From Pseudomonadota bacterium (GTDB lineage Bacteria > Pseudomonadota > Gammaproteobacteria > Steroidobacterales > Steroidobacteraceae), in contig JAJYUL010000008.1 in NCBI GenBank assembly GCA_021792555.1, positions 36,120 through 100,119 on the forward strand: a DNA stretch of 64,000 nt, written 5' to 3'. Under the pieces are notes generated by a model. It saw only the letters and a program-made list of their open reading frames with translations, was not told where the DNA came from and ran no database searches. Shown here piece after piece: positions 29,442 through 42,822 of the stretch (its first letter is position 1; each line of letters opens with the position of its first letter). Both the position numbers and the translations under genes were made by a program.

Positions 29442-30877
29442 GCGCGTGGGAAACGGTCATCGGGCTCGAGATCCACGCCCAGCTCGCTACCCGCTCGAAG
29501 ATCTTCTCCGGGGCGGCCACCGCCTACGGCGCCGCGCCGAACACCCAGGCCTGCCTGGTCGACCTCGGCTATCCGGGCGTGCTGCCGGTGCTCAATGCCG
29601 AGGCGGTGCGCATGGCGGTGCGCTTCGGGCTCGCCATCGGCGCGCGCATTGCGCGCCACTCGGTGTTCGCGCGCAAGAACTACTTCTACCCGGACCTGCC
29701 CAAGGGCTATCAGATCAGCCAGTACGAGCTGCCGATCGTCGCCGGGGGCGCGATCGACATCGTGCTCGAGGACGGGTCGGCCAAGCGCATCGGGGTGACG
29801 CGCGCGCACCTCGAGGAGGATGCGGGCAAGTCGCTGCACGAGGGCCTCGGCTCGCTCACCGGCATCGACCTGAACCGCGCCGGCACGCCGCTCATCGAGA
29901 TCGTCTCGGAGCCCGAGATGCGCTCGGCGAAGGAGGCGGTGGCCTACATGAAGAAGGTGCACACGCTGGTGCGCTACCTCGAGATCTGCGACGGCAACAT
30001 GCAGGAAGGCTCGTTCCGCTGCGACGCGAACGTCTCGGTGCGGCCGGCGGGCGCGGAGAAGTTCGGGACCCGCGCGGAGATCAAGAACATCAACTCCTTC
30101 CGCTACGTCGAGAAGGCGATCCAGTACGAGGTCGCCCGCCAGATCGAGCTCATCGAGTCCGGCGGCAAGGTGGTGCAGGAGACGCGCCTGTACGATCCGG
30201 ACAAAGGCGAGACGCGCTCGATGCGCTCGAAGGAGGAAGCGAACGATTACCGCTACTTCCCCGATCCGGACCTGCTGCCGCTCGAGCTCGACGAGGCGTA
30301 CATCGAGTCGGTGCGGGCCGCGCTGCCGGAGCTGCCGGACGCCAAGGCGGAGCGCTTCGTCGCGCAGTACGGGCTGTCGGCCTACGACGCCGGCGTGCTC
30401 ACCGCGAGCCGCGATCTGGCCGACTATTACGAGGCGGTGGCGCGCGCGGTGCCCGAGCAGCCGAAGCTCGCGGCAAACTGGGTGATGGGCGAGCTCGCCG
30501 CCGCCTTGAACAAGGATGGGCTCGAGATCGGCTCGGGCAAGCTCCCGGCCGAGCGCCTGGCCGGCCTGCTCGCGCGCATCGCCGATCAGACCATCTCCGG
30601 GAAGATCGCCAAGGAGGTGTTCGAGGCGATGTGGGCCAGCGGGCAGAGCGCCGACGCCATCATCGAGGCGAAGGGCCTGAAGCAGATCACCGACACGGGC
30701 GCGATCGAGCGGGCGATCGAGGAAGTCATGGCCAAGAACCCGGCCCAGCTTTCCGACTATCGCGCCGGCAAGGACAAGCTGTTCGGCTTCTTCGTCGGCC
30801 AGGTGATGAAGGCGACCCAGGGCAAGGCCAATCCCGCTCAGCTCAACGAGCTGCTCAAGAAGAAGCTTCCCGGTTGA
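29438..30877 (+). CDS. gatB: Aspartyl/glutamyl-tRNA amidotransferase subunit B
   Basis: GatB is the kinase/transamidase subunit that activates the Glu/Asp group and binds tRNA. The 479-residue protein shows [45 protein letters not shown] and [21 protein letters not shown] motifs. The C-terminal YqeY-like domain ends near KAT.. PAQLNELL. Two Cys near residue 35 seen in some GatB zinc sites are not evident as a full site. The ATG overlaps gatA's stop. Confidence 0.96.
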   Translation: MSAWETVIGLEIHAQLATRSKIFSGAATAYGAAPNTQACLVDLGYPGVLPVLNAEAVRMAVRFGLAIGARIARHSVFARKNYFYPDLPKGYQISQYELPIVAGGAIDIVLEDGSAKRIGVTRAHLEEDAGKSLHEGLGSLTGIDLNRAGTPLIEIVSEPEMRSAKEAVAYMKKVHTLVRYLEICDGNMQEGSFRCDANVSVRPAGAEKFGTRAEIKNINSFRYVEKAIQYEVARQIELIESGGKVVQETRLYDPDKGETRSMRSKEEANDYRYFPDPDLLPLELDEAYIESVRAALPELPDAKAERFVAQYGLSAYDAGVLTASRDLADYYEAVARAVPEQPKLAANWVMGELAAALNKDGLEIGSGKLPAERLAGLLARIADQTISGKIAKEVFEAMWASGQSADAIIEAKGLKQITDTGAIERAIEEVMAKNPAQLSDYRAGKDKLFGFFVGQVMKATQGKANPAQLNELLKKKLPG

Positions 30878-30890
30878 GTCACGGGGGCGG

Positions 30891-31829
30891 ATGCCCCATG
30901 CTCAGAACATGGACGCTGATGTCGGGTTCGATACGGTTCGCCGTTTCCTCATCGAGGACCAGCCGGTGCGGGGCCACTGGGTGCGCCTCGGCGCGGCGTG
31001 GCGCGAGCTGCGCGCCAACGGCCAATACCCTCCGGCGGTACGTGCGCTGCTCGGAGAGGCCGTCGCCGCCTCGGTCCTGCTCGCCGCCACCCTGAAGTTC
31101 AGGGGGCGGCTGACATTGCAGATGCAGGGTCACGGCGCAGTGCGGCTGCTCGTGGCGCAATGCACGCACGAGTTCGGGGTTCGTGCGGTCGCGCATTACG
31201 ACGAATCGCAGGCGACTGCGGTCGGCGGCGAACACTGCACGGGTGAGGCGTTCCGCGCGCTCCTCGGCGAAGGCGGCCGCTTCACCGTCACCATCGAGGC
31301 GGACGAGCGCAATCTGCGCTATCAGGGCATCGTGCCGCTCACGGGAGAGTCACTCGCTGAGTCTCTGGAGGCGTATTTCGGCGCCTCGGAGCAGCTGCCG
31401 ACCCGCGTCCAGCTGGCCGCCGACGGCGAGCAGTGCGCGGGCCTGCTGCTGCAGAAACTGCCGCAGACCGAAGAGCGCTCCGGCATCGGGGCGCTGTGGC
31501 AGACCGTGCAGCGGGGCATGCGGCGCCTGGATGCCGGGGCGCTGCTGCACCAGGGGCTCGAGCCGCTGCTCGGGATCGTGCTGCCCGAGCACGACGTGCG
31601 CCTCTTCCGCGGCGTTGCGGTCGTATTCGAATGCCGTTGCGGCGAGGGGCGCGTGACCTCGCTGCTGCGCGCGCTGGGGGCCGAGGAGGTGCGGGAGATT
31701 CTCGCCGAGGAGGGCGCGGTTACGGTGACCTGCGAGTTCTGCCGCCGTCCCTACCGCTTCGATGCGCAGGCCGTCGAGGCGCTGTTCACCGACAGCGGCG
31801 CTGCGGACATCTCGCCGTTGATCCACTGA
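30891..31829 (+). CDS. hslO: Hsp33 redox-activated chaperone
   Basis: Hsp33 becomes an active holdase when oxidation releases zinc. The 312-residue protein has the N-terminal dimer domain (about 10-190) and a C-terminal zinc site with Cys248/Cys250 (CxC) and Cys281/Cys284 (CxxC). Starts at 30891 and 30909 are both possible; 30891 has a GGGGGCGG-like upstream sequence. It lies 13 bases beyond gatB and may be read from the gat promoter. Confidence 0.93.
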   Translation: MPHAQNMDADVGFDTVRRFLIEDQPVRGHWVRLGAAWRELRANGQYPPAVRALLGEAVAASVLLAATLKFRGRLTLQMQGHGAVRLLVAQCTHEFGVRAVAHYDESQATAVGGEHCTGEAFRALLGEGGRFTVTIEADERNLRYQGIVPLTGESLAESLEAYFGASEQLPTRVQLAADGEQCAGLLLQKLPQTEERSGIGALWQTVQRGMRRLDAGALLHQGLEPLLGIVLPEHDVRLFRGVAVVFECRCGEGRVTSLLRALGAEEVREILAEEGAVTVTCEFCRRPYRFDAQAVEALFTDSGAADISPLIH

Positions 31830-32302
31830 TCGCGCTCGGTTGACTCCCCGGGCCGCGGGCATCGCCCGCTGCCGCTCGCGGTGTGCTGCGTGCACGGGCC
31901 GCAATCACGAGGCAGACCCGCGCGCGGATGCGCCTCGCCAAGGGGCCCGGCGGCGGATCGCTCCCGCCGATCCGAGTCCCGATCCTTGCCGGACCGTCCC
32001 GCTCATCGAGGCCTTGAGCCGCTGAATTGACGGGCGCCCGCGCCATGGCCACTGCGCCCGGGCTGCATGCGCGGCCTGGCGTGAATGGCTGCGAACGCCT
32101 GCGGTGGCTCGTTCCGCTCTCTCTCCGGCAGCGTCACGTACGAGGGCTGCGCCCGTGAGGACTAGGGCGCCCGACGCGCCAGGACTCCGAGGCGCTCCCG
32201 GGCACAAAGCTGAGCCGCAAGCGGGACAGGTGCCTTCGTATTCGGCGATGTGGCCGGCCGTGATTGCGGCTCGCGGACTGTCGCGCATTCTGGTATTCTA
32301 TG
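31830..32302. other. Long non-coding gap between hslO and the SahR-like regulator
   Basis: This 473-base stretch has no convincing gene. Short frames exist on both strands; one minus-strand frame contains a CPACG pair, but nothing else supports it. GC-rich inverted repeats (for example near 32163-32195) could fold. No terminator poly-T is clear. The word TGAATTGA occurs at 32023-32030. It may hold a long leader, a decayed gene or an unrecognised RNA. Confidence 0.35.
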
Positions 32303-32328
32303 ATTAAAGATTTGTGCAACTCTTGAAT
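32303..32328. promoter_or_regulatory. Inverted-repeat operator candidate upstream of the SahR-like gene
   Basis: ATTAAAGA (32303-32310) and TCTTGAAT (32321-32328) form an 8-base inverted repeat with one mismatch around a 10-base spacer, ending six bases before the ATG. A TATTCTATGAT -10-like sequence overlaps its left edge at about 32294-32304. The site is placed for autorepression by the dimeric ArsR-type protein, and read-through would control metF-metH. Confidence 0.5.
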
Positions 32329-32333
32329 TGAAC

Positions 32334-33245
32334 ATGCCTGCCTTCCCCGACATGCTCAACTGGCTGCGCGCGAGCGCCGAGGACACACGGCTTCGGCTGC
32401 TGGCGCTGTGCGCCGAGCGGGAGCTGAGTGTCTCGGATCTGGCCGAGGTGCTCGGGCAGAGCGAGCCGCGGGTCTCGCGGCACCTGCGCATCCTCACCGA
32501 GGCCGGGCTCGTCGAGCGGGTCCGCCAGGGCCAATGGGTGCACTACCGTCTGGCGCACGGCACGCCGGCCGCGACCTTCGTGCGGGGTGTGCTGGGACAG
32601 CTGAACCGCTCGGATCCGGCACTCGCGCAGGACCTGCAGCGGGTGCGTGCGCCGGCGGCGACGCCCGGTGCCGGACCGGCGGCCTCGCGGCTCGGGCGCG
32701 AATTGCGCGCGGTGCTCGAAGCGGAACTGGCGCCGCGACCGGCCTCGGTGCTGCTGGTCGGCATCGGGCATCCGGAGCTGCTCGTGAGCGCGGCGCGGCG
32801 AGCTCTGCAGTGCACCGCCATCGGGCACTCGCGCCGCGCGGTGCAAGCCGCCCGGGCGGTGCTCGAGCGCGAGCAGCTCGGCTGCCGCATCCTGCTCGCG
32901 CCCGGCGGCGAGCTGTTGACCCAACGCGACCTCGAGCGTCTGGGCGGGACGTTCGAGGCGGTCGTCATCGATCATCTGGCGCTGGCCGGCGGCGCGACGC
33001 CGGCGCTGCTCGAAGCGGCGCATGCGGCGCTCGCCCCCGGGGGCCGGCTTTGGCTGTTCGAGCGTTACCCGCCCGCGGGCGCCGAGCGCGTGGTCGAGCA
33101 TCCGATCGCGCGGCTGCGGCGGCGGCTCGCCGATGCCGCGCTCGAGTGCCAGCGAATCCGGCCGATCGAGGCCGATGGCCAGCACGTGCTGGCCGCATCC
33201 GCCGTGCCGGCGCACGGCGGCCTGTCCATGAGCCGCGCCGGGTGA
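32334..33245 (+). CDS. sahR: ArsR-family regulator with degenerate SAM-methyltransferase domain (SahR-like)
   Basis: The protein has 303 residues. An ArsR winged HTH covers about 5-75 (ELSVSDLAEVLGQSEPRVSRHLRIL); the metal-binding ELCVCDL Cys pair is replaced by SVSDL, so it is not a metal sensor. The C-terminal half (about 115-290) has a Rossmann methyltransferase layout, but the SAM loop, usually D-x-G-x-G-x-G, is VGIGHPELL. In Proteobacteria, ArsR proteins fused to such a domain (SahR) sense S-adenosylhomocysteine and repress metF, metH and related genes. Here it lies 49 bases upstream of metF-metH, which supports the assignment. The effector is inferred. Confidence 0.85.
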   Translation: MPAFPDMLNWLRASAEDTRLRLLALCAERELSVSDLAEVLGQSEPRVSRHLRILTEAGLVERVRQGQWVHYRLAHGTPAATFVRGVLGQLNRSDPALAQDLQRVRAPAATPGAGPAASRLGRELRAVLEAELAPRPASVLLVGIGHPELLVSAARRALQCTAIGHSRRAVQAARAVLEREQLGCRILLAPGGELLTQRDLERLGGTFEAVVIDHLALAGGATPALLEAAHAALAPGGRLWLFERYPPAGAERVVEHPIARLRRRLADAALECQRIRPIEADGQHVLAASAVPAHGGLSMSRAG

Positions 33246-33285
33246 GGCGCGTACGAGCCGCGGCCGCGCGCCGCGCAAGCCATAG

Positions 33286-37982
<4,697 letters not shown>

Positions 37983-37998
37983 CCGCCCCGGCGGCCGG

Positions 37999-38796
37999 TC
38001 AGCCGGGGGGGCGGGTGAGCTGACGCAGCTCGAGGTCGCCGAACAGGCTGAGCAGGATGGCCGTGTAGAAGATCAGGCCCATCGCCCCCACGGCCAGCAC
38101 GACCGCGGTCATGACCGCGCGCGCGGCCGCTTCGGCTCGCCCCGCGCCGGGCAGTATCATCGCGACCATCACCGCCGTGAAGAGATAGCCGGCGGCGATG
38201 ATCGCCACGGCGATGACGTACAGCGCGGCGGTCCGCCACCAGTTCCCGCGGATCAGGCGCAGGCTGTAGAGGAGGCTCTGCAGCACGCTCTTGTGCGTGA
38301 GCATGCGCGCGGGCAGGGCGAGCGACAGTCCGACGGAGATGTAGATCGCCGGCAGCAGCATCACGCCGAAGCCGATCGAGCGGTACGGCTCGGCGAGGGT
38401 GAGCGGCGGGGCGATCAGCAGGAGGATCGCCGCGCTGCCGATCAGGCAGATCGCCAGGATTGCCGGGGTCTGCTTGAGCGCATCGAGCAGATCGCTCGCG
38501 CCCGGCGGCCGGCCGGCCGCCACCGCCGACTGGCGCAGCAGCATGGCCATCCACAGGATGAAGAAGAGGATCGAGCCGGCGGTGTACAGGGTGACCCACA
38601 CCGGGTTGTTCATGTCGCGCGGCTCGGGCATCTGGCCCCGCGAGAGGTCGTAGAGGGTCGAGAGCTGGCCGAAGAGAATGGCCATCGAGGCGTACGGCAG
38701 GCACTTCGGCAGCGTGACGCGGAAGATCTTCAGGCTCGCATCGAGCAGTTCCGCGAGGGTGCGCGGGCGTGTGGGAGGATAAAGTGTAATGGCCAT
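37999..38796 (-). CDS. Six-TM integral membrane protein (BPSS1780-like)
   Basis: The protein has 265 residues and about six hydrophobic helices. A soluble N-terminal segment (RTLAELLDASLKIFRVTLPK) resembles a conserved proteobacterial membrane family with an amphipathic DASLKIFR start. No catalytic motif is seen. It is convergent with metH (16 bases) and divergent from prmC with a 20-base gap, so promoters overlap there. Function is unknown. Confidence 0.8.
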   Translation of the reverse strand: MAITLYPPTRPRTLAELLDASLKIFRVTLPKCLPYASMAILFGQLSTLYDLSRGQMPEPRDMNNPVWVTLYTAGSILFFILWMAMLLRQSAVAAGRPPGASDLLDALKQTPAILAICLIGSAAILLLIAPPLTLAEPYRSIGFGVMLLPAIYISVGLSLALPARMLTHKSVLQSLLYSLRLIRGNWWRTAALYVIAVAIIAAGYLFTAVMVAMILPGAGRAEAAARAVMTAVVLAVGAMGLIFYTAILLSLFGDLELRQLTRPPG

Positions 38797-38816
38797 CGGC
38801 CAATCATAACTGTGTC

Positions 38817-39698
38817 ATGACACGAATCGCCATTGAGTCCGCCGCGGGCACGGTCGGGGAACTGCTCGCCGAGGGCGTGCATCGCCTGCGCGAGGCCCTC
38901 GGCAGCGATGCAAACGGCACCCCGGAGCTCGACGCCGAGCTGCTGCTCGCCGAAGCGCTGCGCGCGCCGCGCGCGCAATTGCGCTCCCACCCCGAGGAGC
39001 AGCCTGCCGCCTGCGCGGCGCTGCGTTACCGGGAGCTGATCGAGCGGCGCGCCGCCGGGGAGCCCGTCGCCTATCTGCTCGGGCGCAAGGGGTTCTGGAC
39101 GCTCGAGCTCGCGGTCAGCCGCGCCGTGCTGGTGCCCCGGCCGGAGACCGAGCTGCTCGTCGAGCGGGCGCTCGCACTGCGGCCCGAACCGCGCGGCCGG
39201 GTCGCCGACCTCGGCACCGGCTCCGGGGCGATCGCGCTCGCGCTCGCCTCCGAGCGGCCCGCCTGGGAGGTCGTGGCGACGGACCTGTCGGCGGAGGCGC
39301 TCGCCGTGGCGCGCGCCAATGCCGCCGCCCTCGGCCTCTCGGGCATCGTGTTCCGCCGGGGCAGCTGGTGCGCGGCCCTGCCGTCCGGGGCGTTCGACCT
39401 GCTGCTCAGCAATCCGCCGTACATCGCCGCCGGCGAGGCGGCGCTCGGGGCGCTCGGCTACGAGCCGTCCGTGGCGCTCACACCCGGGCCCGACGGCCTG
39501 GCGTGCCTGCGCGAGATCATCCACGCCGCGCCCGCGCACCTCGCGCCGGGCGGCTGGCTGCTGCTCGAGCACGGCGCGGCGCAGGGCGCGGCGGTCGCGG
39601 GCGAGCTTGCCGGGCGGGGCTTTGTTACAGTGCGCACGCACCGCGATCTGGCGGGGCTTGAGCGCATGACGGAGGGCCAATGGCCGGCAATTCGCTGA
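38817..39698 (+). CDS. prmC: Release factor glutamine N5-methyltransferase
   Basis: PrmC methylates the GGQ glutamine of RF1 and RF2. The 293-residue protein has an N-terminal helical domain (about 1-90) and the SAM motif VADLGTGSGAIALALA. The catalytic NPPY appears in LLSNPPYIAAGE. The substrate gene prfA lies close by at 41.0-42.1 kb on the other strand, so linkage is loose. It overlaps ppiB by 19 bases. Confidence 0.95.
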   Translation: MTRIAIESAAGTVGELLAEGVHRLREALGSDANGTPELDAELLLAEALRAPRAQLRSHPEEQPAACAALRYRELIERRAAGEPVAYLLGRKGFWTLELAVSRAVLVPRPETELLVERALALRPEPRGRVADLGTGSGAIALALASERPAWEVVATDLSAEALAVARANAAALGLSGIVFRRGSWCAALPSGAFDLLLSNPPYIAAGEAALGALGYEPSVALTPGPDGLACLREIIHAAPAHLAPGGWLLLEHGAAQGAAVAGELAGRGFVTVRTHRDLAGLERMTEGQWPAIR

Positions 39699-40183
39699 TT
39701 CGATTCGAGACGTCCCACGGCGGCTTCACGGTGGAGCTGTACCCCGAGGAGGCGCCGGTGACCGTGGAGAATTTCCTCGCCTACGTGGATGAGAAGTTCT
39801 TCGACGGCACGATCTTCCACCGCATCGTGCCGGGGTTCGTGATTCAGGGCGGCGGGCTCGATCAGGAGTTCCGCAACAAGCAGACCCGCGAGCCGATCCG
39901 CAACGAGGCGAAGAACGGACTGAAGAATCTGCGCGGGACGCTCTCCATGGCCCGCACCAGCGTCATCGACAGCGCCACCTCGCAGTTCTTCGTCAACCTC
40001 GCCGACAACGCCTTTCTCGATCACAGCCCGCGGGATTTCGGCTATGCGGTGTTCGGCCGCGTGACCGAGGGGATGGAGGTGATCGATGCCATCGCGCGCG
40101 TGGCCACCGGCCGGCGCAAGGGCTACCAGGATGCGCCGCTCGAGGATGTGCTGATCGTCTCGGCGCGGCGTCTGGAGGCCTGA
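39680..40183 (+). CDS. ppiB: Cyclophilin-type peptidyl-prolyl cis-trans isomerase B
   Basis: This cytosolic prolyl isomerase has 167 residues without a signal peptide. It carries the cyclophilin core: FETSHGGFTVELYPEEAPVT, FDGTIFHRIVPGFVIQGGG, MARTSVIDSATSQFFVNLADN and FGYAVFGRVTEGMEVID. The start is the ATG at 39680, 19 bases inside prmC. The active-site Arg is in FHRI. Confidence 0.95.
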   Translation: MAGNSLIRFETSHGGFTVELYPEEAPVTVENFLAYVDEKFFDGTIFHRIVPGFVIQGGGLDQEFRNKQTREPIRNEAKNGLKNLRGTLSMARTSVIDSATSQFFVNLADNAFLDHSPRDFGYAVFGRVTEGMEVIDAIARVATGRRKGYQDAPLEDVLIVSARRLEA

Positions 40184-40269
40184 GGGCGGAGCGGACGCAG
40201 AGCGACTCGCCGCTGCGCGCCGGGCGCGCGAGCGGTCCGGGCGCGGGGCAGAGCGGGACGGAGCGGGGC

Positions 40270-41001
40270 ATGCGCAAGCAGGGGTTCTGGCCATGGGTGC
40301 GCCGCGCGCTCTTGAAGGCGGCGCTCGCCTGGGTCGTGCTCACCGCGCTGCCGGTGTTGGTGTTGCGCTGGGTGCCGCCCCTCACCAGCGCCTTCATGCT
40401 CGAGGCGAAGTGGCGCGCGCTGCGCGCCGGGGAGCGCGGCTATCGGACCGATTACCACTGGGTAGCCTACCGGCTGATTTCCCCGCAGGCCGGGATCGCC
40501 GCGGTCGCCTCCGAGGACCAGACCTTTCCGTTCAACCACGGCTTCGATTTCCACGCCATCGATGATGCGATCCGCGCCGCCGAGCGCGGCGGACGGCTGC
40601 GCGGGGCGAGCACCATCACGCAGCAGGTCGCCAAGAACCTGTTTCTGTGGGGCGGGCGCAGCTGGATCCGCAAGGGGATCGAGGCATACCTCACGGTGCT
40701 GATCGATGTGCTGTGGCCGAAGCAGCGGGTGCTCGAGGTGTACCTCAACATCGCGCAGTTCGGCCACGGCATCTTCGGCGTGCAGGCCGCCGCCGAGCGG
40801 TTCTTCCACGAGCCGGCCGCGCGGCTCACCCCCGAGCAGGCGGCGCTGCTCGCGGCGGTGCTGCCCGATCCGGTCCATTGGCACATCGCCGATCCCTCCC
40901 CGTTCGTGCGCTGGCGCCAGCAATGGCTGCTGCACCAGATGCACGATCTCGGCGGGCCGGCGTATCTCGATGCGCGCCGGCCGCCTCGCCTGGCGCGCTG
41001 A
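40270..41001 (+). CDS. mtgA: Monofunctional biosynthetic peptidoglycan transglycosylase
   Basis: MtgA polymerises glycan strands from lipid II in the inner membrane. The 243-residue GT51 protein has one N-terminal TM helix (about 12-33). The catalytic Glu is in AVASEDQTFPFNHGFD. Further GT51 motifs are GASTITQQVAKNLFLWGGRSWIRK and EVYLNIAQFGHGIFGVQ. It lies 86 bases after ppiB and converges with prfA. Confidence 0.95.
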   Translation: MRKQGFWPWVRRALLKAALAWVVLTALPVLVLRWVPPLTSAFMLEAKWRALRAGERGYRTDYHWVAYRLISPQAGIAAVASEDQTFPFNHGFDFHAIDDAIRAAERGGRLRGASTITQQVAKNLFLWGGRSWIRKGIEAYLTVLIDVLWPKQRVLEVYLNIAQFGHGIFGVQAAAERFFHEPAARLTPEQAALLAAVLPDPVHWHIADPSPFVRWRQQWLLHQMHDLGGPAYLDARRPPRLAR

Positions 41002-41012
41002 GCGCGCTGCGC

Positions 41013-42095
41013 TCAGGAGTCCATTTCGGCGAGCAGTTCCGCCTGGTGCTCATGGGCGAGCGCATCGAGCAGCTCATCGAGCTCCCCGTTCATGAGCTGC
41101 GCCAGCTTGTAGAGCGTGAGGTTGATGCGGTGGTCGGTGACCCGGCCCTGGGGGAAGTTGTAGGTGCGGATGCGCTCGGAGCGATCGCCGCTGCCGACCT
41201 GCAGGCGGCGCGAGTGCGCCTGGGCGCTCGCCTGCTTTTCCTGCTCGGCGGCGAGCAGCCGCGCCTGCAGCAGCGACATCGCGCGCGCGCGGTTCTTGTG
41301 CTGGGACCGCTCGTCCTGGCATTCGACCACGATCCCGGTGGGCAGGTGCGTGATGCGCACCGCCGAGTCGGTCTTGTTCACGTGCTGGCCGCCGGCGCCG
41401 GAGGAGCGGTACGTGTCGATGCGCAGGTCCGCGGGGTTGATCTCGATGCGGGCGATCTCATCGAGCTCGGGCAGTATCGCCACCGTGCAGGCCGAGGTGT
41501 GGATGCGCCCCTGCGCCTCGGTGGCCGGCACACGCTGCACGCGGTGCGTGCCGGATTCGAACTTCAGGCGCGAGAAGGCGCCGCGGCCGACGATGCGGCT
41601 GATGATCTCCTTGTAGCCGCCGTGCTCTCCCGGGCTCTCGCTGAGCACTTCCACGCCGAAGCCCTTCGACTCGGCGTAGCGCGCATACATGCGGAACAGA
41701 TCCCCGGCGAACAGCGCAGCCTCGTCCCCGCCGGTGCCGGCGCGGATCTCGAGGAAGATGTTCTTCTCATCGCGCGGGTCCTGCGGCACCAGCAGCGCGT
41801 TCAGGCCGTCCTCGGCCGCCGCCATCGCGGCGGCCACGCGGCTCTGCTCCTCGGCGCCGAGGGCGCGCATGCCCGGATCGGCATCCTCGAGCATCTCGCG
41901 CGCGGCCACGAGGTCGCGCTCCAGGGCACGGTAGGCGCCGAGCCGCTCGGCGAGCGGCTGCAGGCGTGCGTACTCGACCGACAGCTCGCGGAACTGCGTC
42001 GAGCCGCCGTCGAGCTCGGGGGAGGCCAGCAGCCGGCCCACCTCCTCGAAACGGTCGTAGAGCTTCTCGAGCCGCTGGCGGATGGAGTCCTTCAT
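41013..42095 (-). CDS. prfA: Peptide chain release factor 1
   Basis: RF1 ends translation at UAA and UAG. The 360-residue protein has the anticodon-like PAT (RVPATEAQG) and the universal GGQ near residue 232 ([18 protein letters not shown]). The length matches RF1. Its usual partner prmC is about 1.3 kb away on the opposite strand rather than adjacent. hemA is not here. Confidence 0.97.
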   Translation of the reverse strand: MKDSIRQRLEKLYDRFEEVGRLLASPELDGGSTQFRELSVEYARLQPLAERLGAYRALERDLVAAREMLEDADPGMRALGAEEQSRVAAAMAAAEDGLNALLVPQDPRDEKNIFLEIRAGTGGDEAALFAGDLFRMYARYAESKGFGVEVLSESPGEHGGYKEIISRIVGRGAFSRLKFESGTHRVQRVPATEAQGRIHTSACTVAILPELDEIARIEINPADLRIDTYRSSGAGGQHVNKTDSAVRITHLPTGIVVECQDERSQHKNRARAMSLLQARLLAAEQEKQASAQAHSRRLQVGSGDRSERIRTYNFPQGRVTDHRINLTLYKLAQLMNGELDELLDALAHEHQAELLAEMDS

Positions 42096-42198
42096 GGGTC
42101 CTGGATCGATCGGGGCGCGGCATTCTCGGGGATCGCCGCCTCAGCCACAAGGCTCGCAGCCGCGGTGCGGCGCTCCAGCTGCGATATAGTGGCCGACC

Positions 42199-42822
42199 AT
42201 GTCACCCCATGCCTCCCTGCGTGCGCGCCTGCGGCGCGCAATCGCGCCGCTCGGCGCGCTGGCCGCACTCGCGCTCAGCGCCTGCCAGACCGTGCCGGTG
42301 CCGCCGGCGCCCATCACCGCCTGGAGCGTCCGGCGCCCGCTCCTGCAGGCACTCGAGCGCTTCGAGCTCAACGGCCGCGTGGCGGTGGCGGTCGGTCGCC
42401 AGGGCTTCAATGCCGATATCCGCTGGAGGCAGAACGCAGGGCGCACGCGGATGATCCTGAGCGGACCGTTCGGGGCCGGCGCGACGCAGGTAAGCGACGC
42501 AAGCGGGCAGCTCAGCGTGATCACCTCGCGGGGCGAGCACCTGGGCAACTCGGCGGCCCGGGACGTGCTCGAGCGGCAGCTCGGCTTCAACCCGCCGCTG
42601 GGGAGTCTGCGCTATTGGATCCTCGGGGTGCCGGACCCGGCTTTGCCGGCGAGCTTCACGGTCGACGCGGCGCAGAGGCTGACGCGCCTGCAACAGGCGG
42701 GCTGGTCGATCCATTATCGCGCGTACAGCCCGGTCGGGGCCGAGTGGCTGCCGAGGCTGCTGACGGTGCGCCGCGCCGGCGTGCGGCTGCGAATGGTGGT
42801 GGACGCATGGCATCTGCAGTGA
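42199..42822 (+). CDS. lolB: Outer membrane lipoprotein LolB
   Basis: LolB receives lipoproteins from LolA and inserts them in the outer membrane. The 207-residue protein has a lipobox LSAC with Cys29, followed by a TVPVPPAP linker. The LolB beta fold includes FELNGRVAVAV and GWSIHYRAYSPVG. A TATAGT -10-like box lies at 42185-42190. It overlaps ispE by 16 bases. Confidence 0.92.
   Translation: MSPHASLRARLRRAIAPLGALAALALSACQTVPVPPAPITAWSVRRPLLQALERFELNGRVAVAVGRQGFNADIRWRQNAGRTRMILSGPFGAGATQVSDASGQLSVITSRGEHLGNSAARDVLERQLGFNPPLGSLRYWILGVPDPALPASFTVDAAQRLTRLQQAGWSIHYRAYSPVGAEWLPRLLTVRRAGVRLRMVVDAWHLQ

Noticed and set aside
32163..32240. Possible SAH riboswitch (CCGAGGCGCTC followed by CTGAGCC) before the methionine operon
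   Set aside because: The pairing partners and the conserved downstream segment do not match, and it lies more than 90 bases before a regulator gene whose own operator is visible.
31905..32288. Minus-strand frame with a CPACG zinc-like pair
   Set aside because: Only one Cys pair, no ribosome site, biased composition and no continuation; most likely chance.
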